Assembly: GCA_046289925.1 (NCBI GenBank)
Contig: JBKBUN010000025.1
Location: 1-25,385, forward strand
Length of the DNA stretch: 25,385 bases
Direction: 5' to 3'
DNA from: Acidovorax_G sp046289925
GTDB taxonomy: Bacteria > Pseudomonadota > Gammaproteobacteria > Burkholderiales > Burkholderiaceae_C
A model generated the notes under the pieces. The model was not told the origin of the DNA and searched no databases. It saw nothing but the letters and a program-made list of their open reading frames with translations. Below are positions 13,231 through 20,400 of the stretch, in pieces (within the stretch, counting starts at the first letter, position 1; each line of letters opens with the position of its first letter). The position numbers were made by a program, and so were the translations under genes.

Positions 13231-14427
13231 ATGTCTTTGTTTTCCTCCGTCGAAATGGCCCCCCGGGATCCGATTCTGGGTCTGAATGAACAATTCGCAG
13301 CCGACACCAACCCCCACAAGGTGAACCTCGGCGTGGGCGTGTATTTCGACGACAACGGCAAGCTGCCCCTGCTGCAATGCGTACAGGCCGCCGAGAAGGC
13401 CATGATGGACAAGCCCGCCGCCCGCGGCTATCTGCCCATCGACGGCATCGCTGCATACGACAACGCCGTCAAGGGCTTGGTGTTCGGTGCCGATTCCGAG
13501 CCGGTCACGTCGGGGCGTGTGGCCACGGTGCAAGCCATCGGCGGCACCGGCGGGCTGAAGATCGGTGCCGACTTCCTCAAGAAGTTGAGCCCCAATGCCA
13601 CCGTCCTGATCTCCGATCCGAGTTGGGAAAACCACCGCGCCCTGTTCACCAACGCAGGTTTCGCGGTCGACACCTACGCGTACTACGACGCCACCCAGCG
13701 CGGTGTGAACTTTGACGGCATGCTGGCCAGCCTGAACGCGGCCGCCCCTGGCACCATCGTGGTGTTGCACGCCTGCTGCCACAACCCCACGGGCTACGAC
13801 ATCACACCCGCGCAGTGGGACCAGGTGATCGCCGCAATCAAGGCCAAGGGCCTTACGCCTTTCCTCGACATGGCCTACCAAGGCTTTGGTCACGGCATCG
13901 CTGAAGACGGCGCCGTGATTCAGAAGTTCGTGGCGGCGGGCTTGAACTTCTTTGTCTCGACCAGCTTCTCCAAAAGCTTCAGCCTCTATGGTGAGCGCGT
14001 GGGCGCGCTGTCGGTGTTGTGTGCCAACAAAGAAGAAGCCGACCGCGTGCTGAGCCAGCTCAAAATCGTGATCCGCACCAACTACAGCAACCCACCCACA
14101 CACGGTGGCGCGGTGGTGGCGGCGGTGCTCAACAACCCCGAACTGCGGGCGCTTTGGGAGAAAGAGCTGGGCGAGATGCGGGTACGCATCAAGGCCATGC
14201 GCCAAAAGCTGGTGGACGGCCTCAAGGCCGCGGGCGTGCAGCAAGACATGTCCTTCATCACCACGCAGATCGGTATGTTCAGCTACTCCGGCCTGTCCAA
14301 GGACCAGATGGTGCGCCTGCGCAGTGAGTTCGGCGTGTACGGCACCGACACCGGCCGCATGTGCGTGGCTGCGCTCAACAGCAAGAACATCGACCACGTC
14401 TGCCAAGCGATTGCCAAGGTGATGTAA
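13231..14427 (+). CDS. tyrB: Aromatic/aspartate aminotransferase (class I, PLP)
   Basis: A 398-residue fold-type I aminotransferase starting MSLFSSVEMAPRDPILGLNEQF, the usual beginning of AspC/TyrB proteins. The longer frame to 13165 adds an unconserved lead. Motifs: KVNLGVGVYFDDNGKLPLL, the phosphate-cup GGTGGLKIGADFL, LHACCHNPTGYDIT, FLDMAYQGFGHG, the PLP lysine in STSFSKSFSLYGERVGAL, and substrate-carboxylate-binding arginines in IRTNYSNPPTHGG and TDTGRMCVAAL. It interconverts aromatic amino acids or aspartate with their 2-oxo acids using 2-oxoglutarate, for tyrosine, phenylalanine and aspartate metabolism. AspC and TyrB preferences cannot be separated from sequence alone. It is divergent from uvrB and has its own terminator. 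Confidence 0.93.
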   Translation: MSLFSSVEMAPRDPILGLNEQFAADTNPHKVNLGVGVYFDDNGKLPLLQCVQAAEKAMMDKPAARGYLPIDGIAAYDNAVKGLVFGADSEPVTSGRVATVQAIGGTGGLKIGADFLKKLSPNATVLISDPSWENHRALFTNAGFAVDTYAYYDATQRGVNFDGMLASLNAAAPGTIVVLHACCHNPTGYDITPAQWDQVIAAIKAKGLTPFLDMAYQGFGHGIAEDGAVIQKFVAAGLNFFVSTSFSKSFSLYGERVGALSVLCANKEEADRVLSQLKIVIRTNYSNPPTHGGAVVAAVLNNPELRALWEKELGEMRVRIKAMRQKLVDGLKAAGVQQDMSFITTQIGMFSYSGLSKDQMVRLRSEFGVYGTDTGRMCVAALNSKNIDHVCQAIAKVM

Positions 14428-14465
14428 GCACGGCCCAGGGGCGCAGCAGCCCCGCCCGGCCTGTG

Positions 14466-14503
14466 AAACGCCCCGATGCCGCCCCCGCGGCCCGGGGCGT
14501 TTT
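14466..14503 (+). terminator. Intrinsic terminator of tyrB
   Basis: A 10-bp perfect stem (aaacgccccg 14466-14475 with 14493-14502) enclosing a 17-nt GC-rich loop and ending in TTTT. It lies 39 bases after the tyrB stop. Confidence 0.85.
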
Positions 14504-14563
14504 GCTGTGTACCGTGCGCCGCAGACCCGCCCAACTGCCGTTTCTAGCTTAAGGGTCATTTAG

Positions 14564-14612
14564 GCCGCTCGTGCTTATGAATCAAGCACAAGCAGCTATT
14601 AATTTAGTAGCA
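14564..14612. repeat. Palindromic intergenic repeat, copy 2 (imperfect)
   Basis: Arms 14564-14576 (gccgctcgtgctt) and 14584-14596 pair with two mismatches, both of which become G-U pairs in RNA read from the minus strand. The loop and the tail (tattaatttagtagcaaa) match copy 1 at 615-667. It sits in the 316-base gap between tyrB and the CoA-transferase-family gene, after the tyrB terminator. The rest of that gap (14613-14743) shows nothing I can name. Confidence 0.75.
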
Positions 14613-14743
14613 AATCTTGCCTTCGCGCCGGTGCAAGGCGTCGGCCTGCTCACCGACTGCAAGCCCACTCCGGTATAAAGCGTCGGCTCCACCGCGTCCG
14701 CGCCTTGGCCTGGGATGCGCCCCACCCTTCGATCCGCGTTGCC

Positions 14744-15634
14744 ATGCCCCCTGCCCCACTCCAACCCCTGCGCGGCGTGCGCGTGCTCAGCCTGGCACTG
14801 AACCTGCCCGGCCCTGCCGCACTGCTGCGCTGCGCCCGCATGGGGGCCACCTGCACCAAGCTGGAGCCTCCAGCACCAGCCGCCGCTGCCAGCGCCGACC
14901 CCATGGCCCAGTACAGCCCGACGGCCTATGCGGCGCTGCACACGGGTGTGCGCACCGTGCAGGCACATCTCAAAACACCTGAGGGTCAGGCCACGCTGCA
15001 AGCCGAGCTGTCGCAGACCGACGTGCTCATCACCTCCTTTCGGCCGTCCGCGCTCGACAAGCTGGGCCTGGGCTGGGAGACGCTGCAAGTGCGCCACCCG
15101 CGACTGTCGCTGGTGCGTATCGTGGGCGCACCCGGCGCCCGCGCCGAGGAGCCGGGTCACGACCTGACCTATCTGGCCGAAGCCGATCTGGTGCCAGACA
15201 CGGCGCTTCCTCCGACCCTGTACGCCGACATGGGAGGAGCGCTCATGGCCAGCGAGGCGGTGTTGCAAGCGCAGCTGGCGCGCGCTCAACAGGGCCTGGG
15301 GGTGTGCATTGAAGTGGCGCTGTCGGACGCCGCGCACTGGCTGGCCCTGCCTCGCCAGTGGCGGCTGACCACACCAGAGGCCGACATCGGCGGTCAGCAC
15401 GCTGGCTACCGCGTGTACCCCTGCGCCGACGGTCGGGTGGCCGTGGCAGCCCTGGAGCCGCACTTCGCAGCGAAGCTGTGCCAGATTGCCGGCCTGCCAG
15501 CACAAGGGGATGCAGACCACATGCGCGCACCGGCCACACACGCGGCCATCGCCTCTTTTCTGGCCAGACACACCTGCGCGACCCTGCAAGCCCTGGCCAA
15601 AGCGCACGACATTCCCCTGCACCCGCTGCCGTAG
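14744..15634 (+). CDS. CaiB/BaiF (family III CoA transferase) protein, AMACR-like, short form
   Basis: A 296-residue protein from the ATG at 14744 (MPPAPLQPLRGVRVLSLA). It carries the alpha-methylacyl-CoA racemase type landmarks RMGATCTKLEPP, DVLITSFRPSALDKLGLGWETL, His139 in GHDLTYLAEA, Asp162 in LYADMGGALMA and Glu238 in VAALEPHF. These align with the His, Asp and Glu known from racemases (His126, Asp156, Glu241 in the mycobacterial enzyme). It may therefore be a racemase or epimerase of 2-methyl-branched acyl-CoA thioesters, or a CoA transferase. It is shorter than the usual 350-400 residues: the segment between the His and Asp is about 7 residues tighter, and several loops are reduced. 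No fatty-acid catabolic genes are adjacent, so the substrate is open. Possibly a diverged or partly degenerate member. Confidence 0.82.
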   Translation: MPPAPLQPLRGVRVLSLALNLPGPAALLRCARMGATCTKLEPPAPAAAASADPMAQYSPTAYAALHTGVRTVQAHLKTPEGQATLQAELSQTDVLITSFRPSALDKLGLGWETLQVRHPRLSLVRIVGAPGARAEEPGHDLTYLAEADLVPDTALPPTLYADMGGALMASEAVLQAQLARAQQGLGVCIEVALSDAAHWLALPRQWRLTTPEADIGGQHAGYRVYPCADGRVAVAALEPHFAAKLCQIAGLPAQGDADHMRAPATHAAIASFLARHTCATLQALAKAHDIPLHPLP

Positions 15635-16039
15635 AGCTGCGGCTGGCATGCGGGCTACAGCCCAGCGGCTGACGAGGGGACCACCCTCGCCAGCGATGGA
15701 ACCAACGCGTACTCGCGCCGCCTGAAGACTTCGCGCCCGGAGTCCGCTGCAAGCCCCCCCTCACGAACGCTCAACGCCCCGCAAGACCGATGGCGCCGGT
15801 GTGCGTCTTATCCTGCACAGCGATTCGGGCCGCGGCGTACCGATGCGCCCCCCAGCGGCAGGCAACGCGCCGCGCGCCCTGTTGCATGCCACGGCATCCA
15901 AGGATCAACCGACGCAAAAAATTGCAAGCCGAGGGGGCTGCCGATGACGGTCGGCCCCTATGCCCCGGCCTGACGGGCATCACGGGCACACAGGCGCTGC
16001 CGTTTGCTGACAGCGCCACCACTGCCATCTGTCGGTGCT
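15635..16039. other. Gene-free stretch between the CaiB-family gene and ygiQ
   Basis: About 405 bases between two converging genes. The short open frames here have no recognisable similarity and arginine/proline-rich shadow composition. I see one bulged hairpin (about 15934-15958, loop atga at 15944-15947), which on the minus strand is followed about 14 bases later by a six-T run near 15920-15915. This is a weak candidate for a ygiQ terminator. Nothing else is supported. Confidence 0.4.
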
Positions 16040-18514
16040 TCAGCGTGCGCGGCCTTTGCCGGTGCCCCTCTTGCCAAGACCACCTTTGACGCCGGGGCGC
16101 ACTCCCCGTGCAGACGGCGCGCCCCCCGTGTTGCGCGGCGGCAGGCCTGTGTGCTGGGTGAGCAGGCGGCCCGGCTGCGGTTCGCTGACGCGAAAGCGCA
16201 CATCGCCGCGCGGCTCGTTGAGCGCCTGGTTGCGGGGTCGCAATGCCACGGCCTTGCCGTCTTTGTTGGTCGTATAGCCCAGACCGCCACCACCGGGACC
16301 AGGGGTGCTGTTCTTGCGCCGGGCGCTTTGGTAGCTGCCGTCGGTCAGAGGCTGGAAGGTCGGAATCAGGTGCTGCTTGCCATTGCCGATCAGGTCGGCC
16401 CGGCCCATGGCCTTCAGCGCCTCGCGCAGCAGCGGCCAGTTGTTCGGGTCGTGGTAGCGCAAGAAGGCCTTGTGCAGACGGCGGCGTTTTTCGCCGCGCA
16501 CGATGTCCACCTTCTCGGCGCGCTCATCGCGGTGGATGCCCTTGAGCGGGTTGAGCCCCGAGTGGTACATAGCCGTGGCTGTGGCCATGGGGCTGGGGTA
16601 GAAGGTCTGCACCTGGTCGGCGCGGAAGCCATTGCGCTTGAGCCAGAGCGCCAGGTTCATCATGTCCTCATCGCGGGTACCCGGGTGCGCAGCGATGAAG
16701 TACGGAATCAAGAACTGCTTCTTGCCCGCTTCTTCACTGTACTTCTCGAACATCTGCTTGAAGCGGTCGTAGCTGCCGATGCCGGGCTTCATCATCTTGG
16801 TCAGCGGGCCCTCTTCGGTGTGCTCGGGCGCGATCTTGAGATAGCCGCCCACGTGGTGCTGCACCAGTTCCTTCACATACTCGGGCGACTTCACGGCCAG
16901 GTCGTAGCGCAAGCCCGAGCCGATCAGGATCTTCTTGATGCCCTTGAGTCCGCGCGCACGGCGGTAGATTTTGACCAGCGGACCGTGGTCGGTGGTCAGG
17001 TTCTGGCAAATACCCGGATACACGCAGCTCGGCTTGCGGCAGGCGGCTTCGATCTCGGGGCTCTTGCATCCCAGGCGGTACATGTTGGCCGTGGGGCCAC
17101 CCAGGTCGGAAATAGTGCCGGTGAAGCCCTCGACCTTGTCCCGGATGTCTTCGATCTCCTGGATGATCGAATCTTCCGATCGGCTCTGGATGATGCGGCC
17201 CTCGTGCTCGGTGATTGAGCAAAAAGTGCAGCCGCCGAAACAGCCGCGCATGATGTTGACCGAGAACCGGATCATCTCCCAGGCCGGGATCTTGGTCGGG
17301 CCATCGTGGCGGCCGTTCTCATCGGCATAGGCGGGGTGCGGGCTGCGCGCATACGGCAGGCCGAACACGTAGTCCATCTCGGCCGTGGTCAACGGAATGG
17401 GCGGCGGGTTGATCCACACATCGCGCGCGGCGGCACCTTCGCCATGGGCTTGCACCAGCGCGCGGGCATTGCCAGGGTTGGTTTCCAGGTGCAGCACACG
17501 GTTGGCATGAGCGTAGAGCACCGGGTCGGCCTTGACCTGCTCGTAGCTGGGCAAGCGGATCACGGTGCGGTCGCGCGGCGGCAGCTTGCGCTTGCCGCGG
17601 GCCATGGTCGCATGGGGCATGAAGGTCAGTGGCTGCACCGCTGGAGTGGCAGCCACGGACGCAGGAGGAGCGCCAGAGGCTGCATCGTCCTTGCTGCACG
17701 TGCCCCCTTGGGTCTTGGCCTGCTCGCTGGTGGTCAGGTACGGGTTCAAGTGGGGCTCCACCGGACCCGGCTCATCCACCGTGGTCGAGTCGATCTCGAA
17801 CCAATCGGGTGCGGAAGTGCGCCGCACAAAGGCCGTGCCACGCACATCGGTGATCTGCTCGATGGGTTCACGGGCCGCAATGCGGTGGGCCACCTCCACC
17901 AGCGCGCGCTCGGCATTGCCGTACAGCAGCAGGTCGCATTTGCTGTCTACCACGATGGAGCGGCGCACCTTGTCGCTCCAGTAGTCGTAGTGCGCGATGC
18001 GGCGCAGGCTGCCCTCGATTCCGCCCAGGATGATGGGCACGTCCTTGTACGCCTCGCGGCAGCGCTGGCTGTAGACGATGGCTGCGCGATCGGGCCGCTT
18101 GCCGCCCACATCGCCGGGCGTATAGGCGTCGTCGGTGCGGATCTTCCGGTCGGCCGTGTACCGGTTGATCATCGAATCCATATTGCCCGCTGTCACCCCC
18201 CAGAACAGGTTGGGCTTGCCCAGCACCTTGAAGGGCTCGGCGCTGTGCCAGTCGGGTTGCGCAATGATGCCCACACGAAAGCCCTGCGCTTCGAGCGTGC
18301 GGCCAATCACGGCCATGCCGAAGCTTGGGTGATCCACATAGGCATCGCCCGTCACCAGAATGACGTCACAGCTGTCCCAGCCGAGTTGGTCCATCTCGGC
18401 ACGGCTCATGGGCAAAAAAGGCGCAGGACCGAACCGTTTGGCCCAATACGGGCGGTAGCTGGTCAGCGGCTTCGCATTGCGCGCGAAGAAAGACACGTCG
18501 ACGGGGGCATTCAT
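16040..18514 (-). CDS. ygiQ: YgiQ family (UPF0313) radical SAM protein
   Basis: An 824-residue radical S-adenosylmethionine protein. The N-terminal UPF0313 domain (SYRPYWAKRFGPAPFLPMSRAEMDQLGWDSCDVILVTGDAYVDHPSFG) is followed by PIILGGIEGSLRRIAHYDYWSDKVRRSI. The radical SAM cluster motif is Cys425-x3-Cys429-x2-Cys432 (MRGCFGGCTFCSITEHEGR). Later are ISDLGGPTANMYRLGC, LIGSGLRYDLAV, LKIAPEHTEEGPL and TFYPSPMATATAMYHSGLNPL. The physiological reaction is not established as far as I know. It is about 85 residues longer than E. coli YgiQ (739 aa): there is an Ala/Pro-rich low-complexity insert at about 264-312 and a Gly/Arg/Lys-rich tail over the last 45 residues. It is transcribed alone on the minus strand. 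Confidence 0.93.
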   Translation of the reverse strand: MNAPVDVSFFARNAKPLTSYRPYWAKRFGPAPFLPMSRAEMDQLGWDSCDVILVTGDAYVDHPSFGMAVIGRTLEAQGFRVGIIAQPDWHSAEPFKVLGKPNLFWGVTAGNMDSMINRYTADRKIRTDDAYTPGDVGGKRPDRAAIVYSQRCREAYKDVPIILGGIEGSLRRIAHYDYWSDKVRRSIVVDSKCDLLLYGNAERALVEVAHRIAAREPIEQITDVRGTAFVRRTSAPDWFEIDSTTVDEPGPVEPHLNPYLTTSEQAKTQGGTCSKDDAASGAPPASVAATPAVQPLTFMPHATMARGKRKLPPRDRTVIRLPSYEQVKADPVLYAHANRVLHLETNPGNARALVQAHGEGAAARDVWINPPPIPLTTAEMDYVFGLPYARSPHPAYADENGRHDGPTKIPAWEMIRFSVNIMRGCFGGCTFCSITEHEGRIIQSRSEDSIIQEIEDIRDKVEGFTGTISDLGGPTANMYRLGCKSPEIEAACRKPSCVYPGICQNLTTDHGPLVKIYRRARGLKGIKKILIGSGLRYDLAVKSPEYVKELVQHHVGGYLKIAPEHTEEGPLTKMMKPGIGSYDRFKQMFEKYSEEAGKKQFLIPYFIAAHPGTRDEDMMNLALWLKRNGFRADQVQTFYPSPMATATAMYHSGLNPLKGIHRDERAEKVDIVRGEKRRRLHKAFLRYHDPNNWPLLREALKAMGRADLIGNGKQHLIPTFQPLTDGSYQSARRKNSTPGPGGGGLGYTTNKDGKAVALRPRNQALNEPRGDVRFRVSEPQPGRLLTQHTGLPPRNTGGAPSARGVRPGVKGGLGKRGTGKGRAR

Positions 18515-18608
18515 GGTCGTGGGGCGTGCCGTCCGCGGGCACTGCGGTGTAGAGGGTAACTTTTCATTTTACGGGCGAACCTTTGCGCCCGCTTTTGCGC
18601 CACCATGC

Positions 18609-18627
18609 ACCCACAAGACTTGTGGGT
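18609..18627. promoter_or_regulatory. Perfect 19-bp palindrome (operator-like)
   Basis: Nine-base arms ACCCACAAG and CTTGTGGGT around one central base (18618). It lies about 95 bases upstream of ygiQ (minus) and about 90 bases upstream of the GNAT remnant (plus). A TTGACC at 18627-18632 overlaps its right end. Such tight symmetry suggests a binding site for a dimeric regulator; the regulator is unknown. Confidence 0.5.
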
Positions 18628-18715
18628 TGACCGACAATGCAGAGGTGGCCCTCAGTGAAGCTTTTCTTCACCCGATCTTCCGTGACAGCGCCCTATCTCT
18701 TCACCGAACGCCCCT

Positions 18716-19217
18716 TTGCCCGGGCTGCGCAACCTTCAGCCAAGCGACATCGGATGGGTGGTGTACGCACACAGCCGCCGCGACCACGCAGAGCACGGCT
18801 GGGACAGCCGCTTGGCACTTGGAAGCGCTGGTCGCAGACATGGATGCGCTCCTGTTGCGTCGCGTCACCTCCCGCTGCGAAGGGGCCTGGATCGCGGCAT
18901 ACGACGGTCGCCGCATGGGTTGCGCCTTTGCGCTGCGCAAACGCGCCCGCACAGCCCCATTGCGCCTGTTGCGGCTCACGTCCGATGCCCAAGACATGGG
19001 ACTGGACGCACGGATCACCGACACCTACATCGCATTTGCGCAAGCGCCCGGCTATGGCCGCATGGTGCTGCAGACGCACGAATGCCTGCCTCCGCCAGCG
19101 CGCCGTACGTGCGGCGTGGCTTTGTGCTGGATCGGTCGCAGCCCTATGAAATTGGGGGCCGGTCACGCGTGGGAGCGAATGGATCATCAGAGCTTTCGCC
19201 ACATTTCACACCACTGA
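18716..19217 (+). pseudogene. GNAT N-acetyltransferase remnant with several frameshifts
   Basis: Similarity to the acetyltransferase half of MarR/GNAT proteins is spread over two frames. Frame A (from 18716) gives LRNLQPSDIGWVVYAHS...HGWDSR. After a shift at about 18810-18818, frame B gives HLEALVADMDALLLRR...AWIAAYDGRRMGCAFALRKRARTAPLRLLRLTSDAQDMGLDARITDTYIAFAQAPGYGRMVLQTHECL. At about 19090-19105 the match returns to frame A as YVRRGFVLDRSQPYEIGG. A third shift near 19170 is possible. The acetyl-CoA loop, normally RGLGLGRRL, reads QDMGLDARI, so key glycines are lost too. No MarR-type helix-turn-helix domain precedes it. An intact reading in one frame is not available, and I judge it a decayed gene. 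A sequencing error could explain one shift but not the motif decay. Confidence 0.72.
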
Positions 19218-19227
19218 AGGGGCCACA

Positions 19228-19473
19228 TTGACGCTCTCACACACGCACACCCACACACTACGCGCAAGTGCCAGCATCATGCTGTGCGGCCCGCAAGCAG
19301 CCTCCGATGGGGAGGGTGCGCGAAATCTGGCGCTCGACACCTCCGAAGACGCTCACGGCCTGATCTCCATGTACGAAGCCCGGAACTATGGCGGGGTGGG
19401 CCACGGCGGCTGGCGGCTCCTGACCAACTACCGCAGCGTGCTGATGGCCAAGGCCCTGCGCCCACACGCCTGA
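19228..19473 (+). CDS. Small protein of unknown function upstream of yigZ
   Basis: I do not recognise this 81-residue product. From LCGPQAASDGEGARN to the end, nearly every codon ends in G or C and the composition is protein-like (LDTSEDAHGLISMYEARNYGGVGHGGWRLLTNYRSVLMAKALRP), which supports real coding. The TTG start at 19228 has a fair ribosome site (aagggg, 5 bases before). An internal ATG at 19279 would give 64 residues without the odd N-terminal His-Thr repeat (SHTHTHT) encoded by an AC-rich tract at about 19240-19260. It ends 6 bases before yigZ, suggesting cotranscription. No membrane segment or signal peptide is apparent. The start is uncertain. Confidence 0.5.
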   Translation: MTLSHTHTHTLRASASIMLCGPQAASDGEGARNLALDTSEDAHGLISMYEARNYGGVGHGGWRLLTNYRSVLMAKALRPHA

Positions 19474-19479
19474 GCAGCC

Positions 19480-20073
19480 ATGCGTCAAACCCTGGCCGGC
19501 CCGGTCCACAGCGAACTGCTGATCAAGAAAAGCCGCTTCATCGGTTGCGTGCAGCCAGTGCCCGATCGTGCAGCGGCGCAGCAGGTGGTAGAGGGCCTGC
19601 GGCGGGAACATCCGGGCGCCGCACATGTCTGCTGGGCCCTTCTGGCGGGCGGGCAGTCGGCGGCGGTAGACGACGGAGAGCCCAGCGGCACGGCCGGCCG
19701 CCCCATGCTGGATGTGCTGCGCCACCAGAATCTGGAAGGCGTGCTGGCCACGGTGGTGCGCTATTTTGGCGGCGTGAAGCTGGGCGCCGGCGGACTGGTG
19801 CGCGCCTACACCGACACCGTGGCGCAAGCATTGCTGCAGGCACCCAAAGTGGCCTTGCAACGCCAGCATGAATGGGCCTGCACCCTGCCCTATGCCTTTG
19901 AGGGTCTGCTGCGGCGGGAATGCGACGCCGTGGGCGCCGTGCTGATCGAGGTGAACCATGGCAGCTTGGTCACAGCGCGGCTGCGCGTGGCCGAAGACCG
20001 GGCGGCCGCGCTGCGCGCGCGCCTGGACGAAGCCGGACAGGGTCGACTGGTGTGGCAGGTCGCCGCGCGCTGA
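19480..20073 (+). CDS. yigZ: YigZ / IMPACT (UPF0029) family protein
   Basis: A 197-residue member of the YigZ/IMPACT family. The N-terminal UPF0029 domain has the diagnostic blocks HSELLIKKSRFIGCV (about 10-24), AAHVCWALL, DDGEPSGTAGRPML (about 66-79) and VRYFGGVKLGAGGLVRAY. The C-terminal ferredoxin-like domain (DUF1949) follows (HEWACTLPYAFEGLLRRECDAVGAVLIEVNHGSLVTARLRV). Eukaryotic IMPACT modulates the GCN2 kinase through a separate RWD domain that is absent here. The bacterial role is not settled, though binding of nucleic acid or elongation factors has been suggested from structure. It is 6 bases downstream of a small unknown ORF. Confidence 0.92.
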   Translation: MRQTLAGPVHSELLIKKSRFIGCVQPVPDRAAAQQVVEGLRREHPGAAHVCWALLAGGQSAAVDDGEPSGTAGRPMLDVLRHQNLEGVLATVVRYFGGVKLGAGGLVRAYTDTVAQALLQAPKVALQRQHEWACTLPYAFEGLLRRECDAVGAVLIEVNHGSLVTARLRVAEDRAAALRARLDEAGQGRLVWQVAAR

Positions 20074-20123
20074 CGCGCGGGCGGCACCCGCGCAGCGGAG
20101 GGGTTCAGGGATGCGTGTTGTGT

Positions 20124-20131
20124 GCCGATAA
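20124..20131 (+). promoter_or_regulatory. FliA (sigma-28) -10 box upstream of the YjfB-type gene
   Basis: GCCGATAA is an exact match to the sigma-28 -10 consensus. It lies 27 bases before the ATG of a YjfB-family motility gene, leaving room for a short leader with an agagg ribosome site (20149-20153). The -35 half (consensus TAAA type) is poor here (ttcaggg at about 20104-20110), so the call rests on the -10 box and on context. Confidence 0.5.
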
Positions 20132-20158
20132 CCCGGTATCCCGCTCCCAGAGGCTCCC

Positions 20159-20380
20159 ATGGACACCTCCCTCGTTAACCACATCCTCAACACCGCCGTC
20201 CAGCTGAACCAAGTCCGGCAGGCCGACGCCGTTCAAACGGCTGTGCTGCGCCGCACCCTGGACATGCAGGAGGCCAGCGCCAGCGTGATGCTGGACGCCC
20301 TGGCCGCTGCCACGCCGGTGCCATCGACAACGCCCGCTGCCAGCGGCCCACTCGGCACGCAGGTCGATACCTGGGCCTGA
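20159..20380 (+). CDS. YjfB-family putative motility protein
   Basis: A 73-residue protein (MDTSLVNHILNTAVQLNQVRQADAVQTAVLRRTLDMQEASASVMLDALA). It has the family pattern: an N-terminal helix, the core VQTAVLRRTLDMQEASA, then a small-residue, proline-containing linker and a short end (GTQVDTWA). Members are annotated as putative motility proteins because of their link with flagellar regulons; no biochemical role is known to me. Supporting context here is an exact FliA -10 box 27 bases upstream. No other flagellar genes are in the window. It is convergent with the LysR gene, with 20 bases between stops. Confidence 0.82.
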   Translation: MDTSLVNHILNTAVQLNQVRQADAVQTAVLRRTLDMQEASASVMLDALAAATPVPSTTPAASGPLGTQVDTWA

Positions 20381-20400
20381 AATCCATCCACTGCTGCAGT

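Noticed and set aside
13198..14559. A 453-codon open frame antisense to tyrB
   Set aside because: It mirrors the strongly coding tyrB frame and has a His/Arg/Gly-rich shadow composition with no motif. Long antisense frames are common at this GC content.
14582..15649. A 355-codon antisense frame over the CaiB-family gene
   Set aside because: Shadow of a gene with recognisable AMACR motifs on the plus strand; the antisense product has no family features.
15790..16089. A 99-codon plus-strand frame in the gap before ygiQ
   Set aside because: Cys/Arg-rich with no similarity I can name, and it overlaps the end of ygiQ.
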